A stretch of DNA of 24,960 bases from Bacteroides sp. CAG:144 (GTDB lineage Bacteria > Bacteroidota > Bacteroidia > Bacteroidales > UBA11471). The stretch covers positions 4,318 to 29,277 of the forward strand of contig HF999733.1 in NCBI GenBank assembly GCA_000434215.1. The letters run 5' to 3'. The translations under genes and the position numbers were made by a program. The notes beneath the pieces are model-generated. The model searched no databases, was not told the origin of the DNA, and saw only the letters and a program-made list of their open reading frames with translations. Positions within the stretch are counted from its first letter, which is position 1. The number at the start of each line of letters is the position of its first letter. Below are positions 7,217 through 14,012 of this stretch, piece after piece.

Positions 7217-7837
7217 ATGCCAAAAGTAAAAGTAAAAAGGAAGAGTACCGCCATCGATATGACTGCGATGAGCGACGTAACTGTGCTTCTGCTTACTTTC
7301 TTCATGCTGACATCGACTTTCGTTGAACCCGAACCTGTGCAAGTTGCCGTTCCTTCGTCGGTTTCCGAGATAAAAATCCCCGAAACCAACGTTCTCCAAA
7401 TTCTTGTGGAATCGAATGGCCGAATCTTCATGGGAACCGATCCGGGTATGCGCGTACCGATGTTACAGTCAGTAGCAGAAGAATACGGATACGAATTTAC
7501 AGACCAAGAGCTGGCCAACTTCCAAGCATCAGATTACTTCGGCGTACCTATTTCGCAAATGAAATCGTTGCTCGACCTGCCTTTCGACGACCAAGTGAGA
7601 GTAATGGTAGAACAGGGAACCGGTATTCCCATCGACACGACCGGCAATCCCTCCAACGAATTCAAAGCATGGGTAAAAGCCGCACGTAAAACCAACCGCG
7701 ACATGCGTATTGCGATAAAGGCTGCACAAAACACGCCCTATTCCGAGATACACAAAGTAATGTCGTCGTTGCAAGATTTACGAGAAAACCGTTACAACCT
7801 GATCACCACGCTGAAAAGTGTCTCCGGCGATTTTTAA
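7217..7837 (+). CDS. exbD: ExbD/TolR biopolymer transport protein (first copy)
   Basis: This 206-residue protein has a short basic cytoplasmic start, one membrane helix (about 20-38) and a periplasmic domain. The start of the helix carries the essential proton-relay aspartate, D20 in 'IDMTAMSDVTVLLLTFFML', matching the ExbD/TolR consensus 'D.......LL.FFM'. The periplasmic part (about 40-206) is longer than in E. coli ExbD (141 residues), with an insert around 75-150. It is the first of two non-identical exbD genes, 22 bp before the second, and presumably forms a heterodimer with it inside an ExbB pentamer; the heterodimer is inference. Confidence 0.92.
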   Translation: MPKVKVKRKSTAIDMTAMSDVTVLLLTFFMLTSTFVEPEPVQVAVPSSVSEIKIPETNVLQILVESNGRIFMGTDPGMRVPMLQSVAEEYGYEFTDQELANFQASDYFGVPISQMKSLLDLPFDDQVRVMVEQGTGIPIDTTGNPSNEFKAWVKAARKTNRDMRIAIKAAQNTPYSEIHKVMSSLQDLRENRYNLITTLKSVSGDF

Positions 7838-7859
7838 TAACTGTTAGAATGTAGAAATT

Positions 7860-8519
7860 ATGGCAGAAGTAGAACAAAAAGACTCCGGCGGCAAGAAGAA
7901 AGGTAAACAGAAAAAAATGAACATTCGCGTCGACTTCACACCTATGGTCGACATGAACATGTTGCTTCTTACTTTCTTTATGCTCTGTACCTCTATGAGC
8001 AAACCTCAGACGATGGAAATCAGCATGCCGTCAAACGATAAAACGCTGACAGAGCAAGAACGGGACAAAGTAGCCGCATCACGTGCTATCACTCTGATTC
8101 TCGGCGGTAACAACCGCGTATACTACTATACGGGAGAACCTAATTATGAAGACTGGACCTCTTTGCAGGAAACCACTTATAATGATGACGGACTCCGTGC
8201 CATGTTGCTTTATCGCAACCAGGAAGTAGTATCGAAGATACGAGAACTGAAAAAGGAGAAAATAGACACCAAGATGTCTGACGAAGAGTACAACAGACGC
8301 GCCGGAGAAATCAAAGACGCCAAGACGGCTCCTATCGTCATCATCAAAGCTACCGATGACTCGACCTATAAAAACTTGGTAGATGCCCTTGACGAAATGC
8401 ACATTTGCAGCATCAACAAATATGCAATAGTCGACATCGCCGAAGGGGATGAATGGTTGGTAGAAAACTATGAAAAGAAAGGTGAACTCACCAACCAGAT
8501 CGACCGCGATCAAATGTAA
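7860..8519 (+). CDS. exbD: ExbD/TolR biopolymer transport protein (second copy)
   Basis: This 219-residue paralogue of the preceding gene has a lysine/glycine-rich cytoplasmic start (1-20), one membrane helix (about 31-47) and the key aspartate D31 in 'FTPMVDMNMLLLTFFMLC'. The periplasmic domain is charged and has a probable coiled or helical insert near 115-150 ('SKIRELKKEKIDTKMSDEEY'), followed by the ExbD-like end 'APIVIIKATDDSTYKNLVDA'. Sequence identity to the first copy is confined mainly to the transmembrane segment, so the two are ancient paralogues and not a recent tandem duplication. It lies 26 bp ahead of tonB. Confidence 0.92.
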   Translation: MAEVEQKDSGGKKKGKQKKMNIRVDFTPMVDMNMLLLTFFMLCTSMSKPQTMEISMPSNDKTLTEQERDKVAASRAITLILGGNNRVYYYTGEPNYEDWTSLQETTYNDDGLRAMLLYRNQEVVSKIRELKKEKIDTKMSDEEYNRRAGEIKDAKTAPIVIIKATDDSTYKNLVDALDEMHICSINKYAIVDIAEGDEWLVENYEKKGELTNQIDRDQM

Positions 8520-8545
8520 TATATTCACACTAAAATCGAACGAAA

Positions 8546-9370
8546 ATGGCAAAAATAGATTTAACTTCGAAAGATTGGTGTGAATTAATCTTCAAAGATC
8601 GCAACAAGGAGTATGGCGCATACGATATGCGTCTCGACACCCCCAAACGACATAATTTAGCGACACTCATCGTTATTGTTGTCGTAATATTGGTTATCAC
8701 ACTCCCGATGTTGATCAAGTTTATCACACCTGAAAAAGAAAATAAAATCGTTGTAAACGAAGTAACGACATTGGCTAAGTTGCCCGAGGCAGAAATCAAG
8801 CGCAACGAAGAGTTACAACCGATGATGAAGCCTACAACACCGCCTCCGCCTTTGAAAAGTACGATCAAATTTACCGCTCCCGTCATTAAAAAAGACGAGG
8901 AAGTTGGTGAAGAAGACGAAATCAAGTCGCAAGACGAATTGGCAGCACGCGGCAACGTAGCAATTTCTATCGCCGACGTAAAAGGTAATGACGAAATCGA
9001 CGGTCAGGATATTGCTGATTTTAAAGATTTCGTAGCTCCCGAAGTGGAAGAAGAGGAAGTTTATATCATCGTAGAGCAGATGCCCGGATTCCCCGGCGGT
9101 GAAGAAGCCCTGCTGAAATATATCAGCGACCACATAGAATATCCCACTATGGCTGTAGAAAGAGGAATTGAAGGCCGTGTTACTGTACGTTTCGTCGTAA
9201 ATAAAGATGGTTATGTGCAGGATGTTACCGTGATTCGCGGTGTACACGAATTGCTTGACAAAGAAGCCGTACGTGTGATACAAAGCCTTCCGCGTTGGAA
9301 TCCCGGAAAACAAAATGGTGTAGCCGTTGCGGTTTACTACAACGTTCCCGTGAACTTCACACTGCAATAA
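8546..9370 (+). CDS. tonB: TonB energy transducer
   Basis: This 274-residue protein has a cytoplasmic N-terminus with the Bacteroidetes TonB signature 'FKDRNKEYGAYDMR' (16-29), one membrane helix (about 40-60), a proline- and charge-rich periplasmic linker (PPPP at about 99-102, then acidic stretches to about 170), and a C-terminal TonB domain (about 182-274) with 'GGEEALLKYI..HIEYP' and 'EGRVTVRFVVNKDG'. It couples the ExbB/ExbD proton motor to outer-membrane TonB-dependent receptors (SusC and siderophore types), none of which is encoded in this window. It is the last gene of the operon and is followed by a strong terminator at 9388-9418. Confidence 0.94.
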   Translation: MAKIDLTSKDWCELIFKDRNKEYGAYDMRLDTPKRHNLATLIVIVVVILVITLPMLIKFITPEKENKIVVNEVTTLAKLPEAEIKRNEELQPMMKPTTPPPPLKSTIKFTAPVIKKDEEVGEEDEIKSQDELAARGNVAISIADVKGNDEIDGQDIADFKDFVAPEVEEEEVYIIVEQMPGFPGGEEALLKYISDHIEYPTMAVERGIEGRVTVRFVVNKDGYVQDVTVIRGVHELLDKEAVRVIQSLPRWNPGKQNGVAVAVYYNVPVNFTLQ

Positions 9371-9387
9371 ACACGCACAATCACTTC

Positions 9388-9418
9388 AAAAAAAGGCTCC
9401 GTATTCGGAGCCTTTTTT
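9388..9418 (+). terminator. Terminator after tonB
   Basis: GGCTCCG and CGGAGCC form a 7-bp GC-rich stem with loop TATT, extended by A-T pairs and followed by a T-run. It closes the exbB-tonB operon and separates it from the next one. Confidence 0.88.
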
Positions 9419-9514
9419 ATTTCTATAAGCCAAGGAGCGTAAGAAAGGGAAAAAGTAAAAAAACACATCATTTTTATTGATAAAATAAATTCTTAAACAT
9501 AAGTAACACCCAAA

Positions 9515-9548
9515 TTGTTTTTCATAAAAAATTATTTCGCTATCTTTG
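9515..9548 (+). promoter_or_regulatory. Promoter of the small membrane protein, PstS-like and TPR operon
   Basis: TATCTTTG at 9541-9548 matches TAnnTTTG. A TTG at 9515-9517 lies 23 bases upstream, slightly longer than the usual spacing. The ATG of the first gene is 62 bp downstream of the -7 element. Confidence 0.5.
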
Positions 9549-9610
9549 AACCCTCTGTAAAAAGAACGCTGGTAAACGATACTTTCTCAATAACCTTTAA
9601 CAACGGGAAA

Positions 9611-9844
9611 ATGAACGAAGAAATCAACATGCAAGAAGCGGAAAAGAATAGAGACAAAGCAACCAAAAGCCGCATCGGATATTTATTCGGTATCATTATG
9701 CTACTGATATATCTTACTATGGCTTACCTATTGGCTTTTACCCCCTATTTCGAAGCGACATTCAATCCTACTTTACGTTATATTTTCGCGGCTGTCTTCG
9801 CTGCTTATGCCATCTTTCGAGGGTATCGATTTATCAAAGGATAA
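9611..9844 (+). CDS. Small two-helix membrane protein, unknown function
   Basis: This 77-residue protein has a charged N-terminus (1-20, MNEEINMQEAEKNRDKATKS) and two hydrophobic segments (about 22-43 and 54-70), ending in 'FRGYRFIKG'. I chose the ATG at 9611 because the upstream frame (from 9515) overlaps the promoter; an ATG at 9629 is an alternative. It sits 21 bp before the PstS-like lipoprotein gene and is probably its co-transcribed inner-membrane partner. No known domain is recognised. It may be a small accessory factor for the lipoprotein or TPR protein, or for the ExbB/D complex upstream; this is inference from position only. Confidence 0.75.
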   Translation: MNEEINMQEAEKNRDKATKSRIGYLFGIIMLLIYLTMAYLLAFTPYFEATFNPTLRYIFAAVFAAYAIFRGYRFIKG

Positions 9845-9865
9845 CCAAATTTATACAGGAGTTAT

Positions 9866-10819
9866 ATGAAGCGAGCATTTGTCCTTATATTATGCGGTGT
9901 TGCCTTTATATTTGCAAGTTGCAATCGCAACAAACAGCAACAAGGCAACACAATAGAGAATACTACGACATCGGGGGTTATCACTATCTGTGTAGATGAA
10001 ACGCTTAAACCCATCATCGAAGAAGAGATAGAAGTATTCGAAGGACTCTATCCCAAAGCCAATATCATTCCCAAATACACGAGTGAAGTAACGGCATTTA
10101 ACGAACTGTTTGCCGATAGCGTAAAACTTATCGTTGCCACCCGCTCACTTACAGATGAAGAAATACAATCCCTCCAAGCCAACAATCTCTACCCAAAGGT
10201 ATCGAAGATAGCTATTGATGGTGTTGCGCTCATTACCAACCGCAACAACCCCGACTCGCTCGTTACACTCGACCAATTACGAGACATATTTACAGGTAAA
10301 ATAACCAAATGGAACCAGCTCAATCCCAAATCCCGTATGGGAGACTTGGAAGTCGTATTCGACAACACCAATTCAAGTACAGTGCGGTATGTCATCGAAA
10401 ACATCAATAAAGGCCAAGAACTAACAGGTAACATAAAAGCCACGCATGATAATGAGGGCGTTATCGATTATGTCTCCAAAGTGCCCAATGCGATCGGAGT
10501 TATCGGCTCGAACTGGATCGGCAATCAAAGCGACACGACCAACCTTTCGTTTAATGATCTCATACAAGTCATGCTTGTCAGCGCCGATCCTATTGCATTC
10601 AACGGGAATAGCTATCAACCATTCCAAGCCTACCTCGCCATGCAAATATACCCGTTAAGTCGAGAAATATACATGATATGTACCTCCAACCGCAACAGTC
10701 TTCCTTATGGATTTACCTCTTTTGTCAGTTCCGATAAAGGGCAGCGTATCATTCTGAAATCGGGAATTCTTCCCGCCAAACAACCTCTTCGGGTCGTAAA
10801 TGTAAGAGAGAACTTATAA
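9866..10819 (+). CDS. PstS-like substrate-binding lipoprotein
   Basis: This 317-residue lipoprotein has a signal peptide and lipobox 'FASC' with the lipidated cysteine at C19. The mature protein resembles the periplasmic binding protein fold of PstS (PBP_like_2): 'ITICVDETLKPIIEEEIEVF' (40-59), 'SLTDEEI', 'DGVALITNRNNPDSLVTLDQLRDIFTGKITKWN' (about 118-150), and 'NSSTVRYVIENI' in the place of the phosphate-binding turn. The motif 'LRDIFTGKITKWNQL' is very typical of PstS-like proteins. No pstC, pstA, pstB or phoU gene is adjacent; the flanking genes encode a small membrane protein and a TPR protein. Phosphate as the ligand is therefore not established. The protein lies between 21-bp and 25-bp gaps in the operon. 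Confidence 0.85.
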   Translation: MKRAFVLILCGVAFIFASCNRNKQQQGNTIENTTTSGVITICVDETLKPIIEEEIEVFEGLYPKANIIPKYTSEVTAFNELFADSVKLIVATRSLTDEEIQSLQANNLYPKVSKIAIDGVALITNRNNPDSLVTLDQLRDIFTGKITKWNQLNPKSRMGDLEVVFDNTNSSTVRYVIENINKGQELTGNIKATHDNEGVIDYVSKVPNAIGVIGSNWIGNQSDTTNLSFNDLIQVMLVSADPIAFNGNSYQPFQAYLAMQIYPLSREIYMICTSNRNSLPYGFTSFVSSDKGQRIILKSGILPAKQPLRVVNVRENL

Positions 10820-10844
10820 CAATAAAAACACAAGTAGATTTATT

Positions 10845-12584
10845 ATGCAGAAAACCAAAACATCGTTAGCCTCAGCTCTTCTCCTCTTGGGAGGGGCATT
10901 GACGCCGGCCATTGCACAAAACTACGCCGACGGTATTGAATACTACAAGTCGGGACAGCCCGATCGTGCAAAAATCATACTCGAACGCACGTTGAACGAT
11001 AGTGAGACCAAGCAAGCCGAATCGTACTACTATTTAGGCGAAATTGCATTCCCTACAAGTAAAGACTCGGCCTTGATGTATTTTGAAAAAGGTATTGCCG
11101 CCGACCCCGAGTTTGCGCTCAACTACATCGGTAAAGGTAAAGTCATCATGGGAAAACCGGCCGGTAGCGACGAAAAATCGGTAAAAGCCGCCGTAAAAGC
11201 CGGAGAAAAAGAAATGAAAGCTGGTTTCAAAATCAAGAATGCAAAAAAAGACCCAGCCGTAGCTCTTGCTTATGTCGAAGCTTACTACGACAATAACCTT
11301 CCCTATCAAGAAGCCGTAGATAAATACTACGAAAAATTATTGGCCGACTACGCGCCCTATTATGTGTTCTTAGGGGATATCGAAGCTCAAAAAGAAGAAT
11401 GGGGTGAAGCTTGTAAAAACTACGAGTTAGCGTTCCAATGGTACGATACCACTTGCGTAGAAGCCTATATCAAATTTGCTGGCATCTACTTCCGTATCAA
11501 TCCCGATATGGCAATCGACAACGTGCTGCGTCTGCTTCAAATGCGTCCCAACTCGGCTATTGCGCAACGGGAGTTGGCCGAATCGTATTACCGTGCCGAC
11601 AAATTCAACGAAGCCGTCCAAGCTTATGCGACATACATGCAGAATCCGAATGCATTCCAGAGCGATCGTCCCCGATATGCAGCACTTCTTTACTATGACA
11701 AGCAATATGACAAATCTCTCGCGCTGTGTGAAGATTTGCTCCAATCATACCCGGACAATCTCATGCTGAAACGTCTGATTATGTACAACACCTATGAGTT
11801 GAAAGACTATGTATCGGCCGCACGTGCTGCAGAATCCCTATTCTCTACTCCTAACGTAACATTCAACAGCCGCGACTACATGCAATACGGCAAACTTCTC
11901 CTCGCTTTGGGCGAACACGAGAAAGCAATTGCCGCCCTCGAAAAAGCGGTAGAAATAGACCCTACCCGCCTCGAACTTTACAAAGAACTTATGGGAGGCC
12001 TTCAAAAAACAGGAAACTATATGCGCCGTGCCGAAGTTCAAGATCTCTATCTCAAACAACTTGTAGCAACAGAACAAGATAAAACACAAGATTACTTCAT
12101 TACCGGTCGTTACTACTATATGGCAGCAGCAAGAGCTTACCAAGCTAACGACACGGCAATGACCAACATTGCTGCAACAAAAGCCGACAGTTGTTTTGCC
12201 ATCGTCGTGGAAAAAGCACCCGAAGACTATCGCGGACATTTGTGGAGAGCATCGTCTACCGCATTGCTCGACCCCGAAAGAAAAACCGGTATAGCTATTC
12301 CTTTCTATGAGAAAGCAATAGAAGTCATTCTGCAAGATCTAAACAATACAGAAACACCTCCTACCGCAGCTGCTGCCAATCGTTTGAAGAAGGATCTCAT
12401 CGAGGCTTATACTTATATGGCAAACTTCGAATACATGGCCGAATACAACAAGTATTTAGGTCTGCCCGACGAACAAAAGGCGACTTTCAAATTCAACAAT
12501 ACAATCGAATGGTGTAACAAAATTCTGGCTGTAGATCCCAATCACGCTGCAACCAAAGAATTCCTTAGCATCATCTCACAATAA
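10845..12584 (+). CDS. Periplasmic tetratricopeptide-repeat protein
   Basis: This is a 579-residue protein with a signal peptide (1-24, ending AIA-QNY). The mature part is built of helical repeats. TPR-like units are recognisable near the N-terminus ('YADGIEYYKSGQPDRAKIIL', 'AESYYYLGEIAF', 'ALMYFEKGIAADPEFALNYI'), in the middle ('QRELAESYYRADKFNEAVQA', 'QYGKLLLALGEHEKAIAALE') and at the end ('NKILAVDPNHAATKEFL'). TPR proteins serve as protein-protein scaffolds. Here the partner is presumably the PstS-like lipoprotein 25 bp upstream or the TonB complex. No enzymatic motif is seen. It is the last gene of its operon and is followed by a strong terminator at 12605-12639. Confidence 0.85.
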   Translation: MQKTKTSLASALLLLGGALTPAIAQNYADGIEYYKSGQPDRAKIILERTLNDSETKQAESYYYLGEIAFPTSKDSALMYFEKGIAADPEFALNYIGKGKVIMGKPAGSDEKSVKAAVKAGEKEMKAGFKIKNAKKDPAVALAYVEAYYDNNLPYQEAVDKYYEKLLADYAPYYVFLGDIEAQKEEWGEACKNYELAFQWYDTTCVEAYIKFAGIYFRINPDMAIDNVLRLLQMRPNSAIAQRELAESYYRADKFNEAVQAYATYMQNPNAFQSDRPRYAALLYYDKQYDKSLALCEDLLQSYPDNLMLKRLIMYNTYELKDYVSAARAAESLFSTPNVTFNSRDYMQYGKLLLALGEHEKAIAALEKAVEIDPTRLELYKELMGGLQKTGNYMRRAEVQDLYLKQLVATEQDKTQDYFITGRYYYMAAARAYQANDTAMTNIAATKADSCFAIVVEKAPEDYRGHLWRASSTALLDPERKTGIAIPFYEKAIEVILQDLNNTETPPTAAAANRLKKDLIEAYTYMANFEYMAEYNKYLGLPDEQKATFKFNNTIEWCNKILAVDPNHAATKEFLSIISQ

Positions 12585-12604
12585 GATTGTGTGTACATAT
12601 ACAT

Positions 12605-12639
12605 AAAAAAGAGAGGCTATCCAAAAGCCTCTCTTTTTT
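12605..12639 (+). terminator. Terminator after the TPR gene
   Basis: A 14-bp stem (GAGAGGCT paired with AGCCTCTC, extended by A-T pairs) with a 7-nt loop ends in a T-run. It closes the 9541-12584 operon. Confidence 0.88.
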
Positions 12640-12681
12640 GTCTACCTCAGTAATAGTAATATAAAGAAAGATGTTCATTAT

Positions 12682-12732
12682 CTTACATATAAAAAGGGGG
12701 AACTGAAAAAGTTCCCCCTTTTTATATGTAAG
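12682..12732 (-). terminator. Long perfect hairpin acting as fba terminator
   Basis: Two perfectly complementary 23-base arms (12682-12704 and 12710-12732) are separated by a 5-nt loop. The GC-rich core is GGGGGAACT, flanked by A/T runs. It begins 8 bp past the stop codon of the leftward aldolase gene, so it most likely terminates that transcript. By symmetry it could also stop rightward read-through. Confidence 0.75.
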
Positions 12733-12740
12733 AATAGGAC

Positions 12741-13742
12741 TTAGCATTCACATTTTCCTGCACTACCTAGAACGTCTACAATCTTGTGGATATAGAGTTT
12801 CTTCATATTTTCACGTGCCGGCCCCAAATATTTACGAGGATCGAATTCAGCAGGTTTCGTAGCCAAAACTTCACGTACGGCGGCCGTCATTGCCAAACGG
12901 CTGTCGGAATCGATATTGATTTTACATACGGCCGACGCTGCGGCTTTCCGCAACTGCTCTTCGGGAATACCGATAGCATCTTTCAATGCGCCACCATATT
13001 TATTGATGGTATCGACTTCTTCTTGGGGAACCGATGACGAACCGTGCAGCACAATAGGAAAGCCCGGCAATTCTTTTTCTACACCTTCGAGCACATCGAA
13101 ACGCAATGGAGGAGGAACCAAACGACCATGAGCATCTCGAGTACATTGCTCCGGAGTGAATTTGTTGGCACCATGCGATGTTCCTATCGAAATTGCCAAA
13201 CTGTCGCAACCGGTTTTTGTTACGAAATCGACAACTTCTTCGGGTCGAGTATAGGTATGATGTTCCGCCGATACTTCATCTTCGACACCGGCCAAAACAC
13301 CCAGCTCACCTTCGACTGTTACATCGAATTGATGGGCATAATCCACCACTTTCCTTGTAAGTGCCACATTTTCATCATAAGGCAGGTGCGAACCGTCTAT
13401 CATCACCGACGAGAAACCCATATCGATACACGATTTGCATAACTCGAAAGAGTCTCCGTGGTCGAGATGCAACACGATCTCGGGTTTGGCACACCCCAAC
13501 TCTTTGGCGTAAGCCACCGCACCTTCGGCCATATAGCGCAACAAGGTCTGGTTAGCATATTGACGAGCGCCTTTCGACACTTGAAGAATCACCGGAGACT
13601 TGGTTTCTACGGCAGCCTGGATTATAGCCTGCAACTGCTCCATATTATTGAAGTTAAATGCCGGAACGGCATAACCGCCTTTAATGGCTTTGGCAAACAT
13701 CGCCCGGGTATTTACCAGGCCTAAATCTTTGTAATTTACCAT
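12741..13742 (-). CDS. fba: Class II fructose-bisphosphate aldolase
   Basis: This 333-residue cytoplasmic enzyme interconverts fructose 1,6-bisphosphate with dihydroxyacetone phosphate and glyceraldehyde 3-phosphate, in glycolysis and gluconeogenesis. The class II zinc-enzyme motifs are all present: 'VLHLDHGDS' (90-98; D94 catalytic, H95 zinc), 'VEGELG' (143-148), 'GTSHGANKF' (187-195; H190 zinc) and 'VLHGSSS' (231-237; H233 zinc). A lysine-rich segment (MKKLYIHKIVDV) lies near the C-terminus. Its length and motif spacing fit the longer class IIB (Gly-Thr-Ser-His) type. It is a stand-alone gene with its own -7 element upstream and a hairpin terminator at the end, divergent from speA. Confidence 0.96.
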   Translation of the reverse strand: MVNYKDLGLVNTRAMFAKAIKGGYAVPAFNFNNMEQLQAIIQAAVETKSPVILQVSKGARQYANQTLLRYMAEGAVAYAKELGCAKPEIVLHLDHGDSFELCKSCIDMGFSSVMIDGSHLPYDENVALTRKVVDYAHQFDVTVEGELGVLAGVEDEVSAEHHTYTRPEEVVDFVTKTGCDSLAISIGTSHGANKFTPEQCTRDAHGRLVPPPLRFDVLEGVEKELPGFPIVLHGSSSVPQEEVDTINKYGGALKDAIGIPEEQLRKAAASAVCKINIDSDSRLAMTAAVREVLATKPAEFDPRKYLGPARENMKKLYIHKIVDVLGSAGKCEC

Positions 13743-13798
13743 ACTAAAATATTTTATTTAAAGATTGAATACTCTGCATTTTTCACATCTATGTTTCG

Positions 13799-13806
13799 CA
13801 AATATA
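13799..13806 (-). promoter_or_regulatory. -7 promoter element of fba
   Basis: TATATTTG on the minus strand matches TAnnTTTG and lies 56 bp upstream of the fba ATG. The -33 element is unclear. Confidence 0.5.
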
Positions 13807-13893
13807 AGAAATAATATCGGCATTTGACTCCCGATTCCGACAAAAAAAAGATACGACTTACAGAAAAAAAGTCGAAAAAACCAATATTTCGGC

Positions 13894-13910
13894 AACTTCT
13901 TGCAGAAGTT
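13894..13910. promoter_or_regulatory. Perfect palindrome overlapping the speA -33 element (possible operator)
   Basis: AACTTCT-TGC-AGAAGTT is a perfect 7-bp inverted repeat with a 3-base centre. It contains the -33 TTG of the speA promoter at 13900-13902. A dimeric repressor bound here would block the promoter. It does not look like the E. coli ArgR box. The regulator is unknown. Confidence 0.4.
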
Positions 13911-13931
13911 CATTTTTTATCTCTACTTTTG
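13900..13931 (+). promoter_or_regulatory. Promoter of speA
   Basis: TTG (13900-13902), 21 bases, then TACTTTTG (13924-13931) match the Bacteroidetes TTTG-N19-21-TAnnTTTG pattern. The predicted leader to the ATG at 14013 is about 75 nt. Confidence 0.6.
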
Positions 13932-14012
13932 CATGGTTTTAAAAGCAAAACGCTTCAACCCAAGAGATTGTTTAACATTTTAGAAATACGAATTTTATTT
14001 ATACGAGAACGA

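Noticed and set aside
13824..14012. 63-codon N-terminal extension of speA
   Set aside because: The frame is open but low in complexity, crosses the promoter and palindrome, and the family starts at MRKWRIEDSAELYNITGW.
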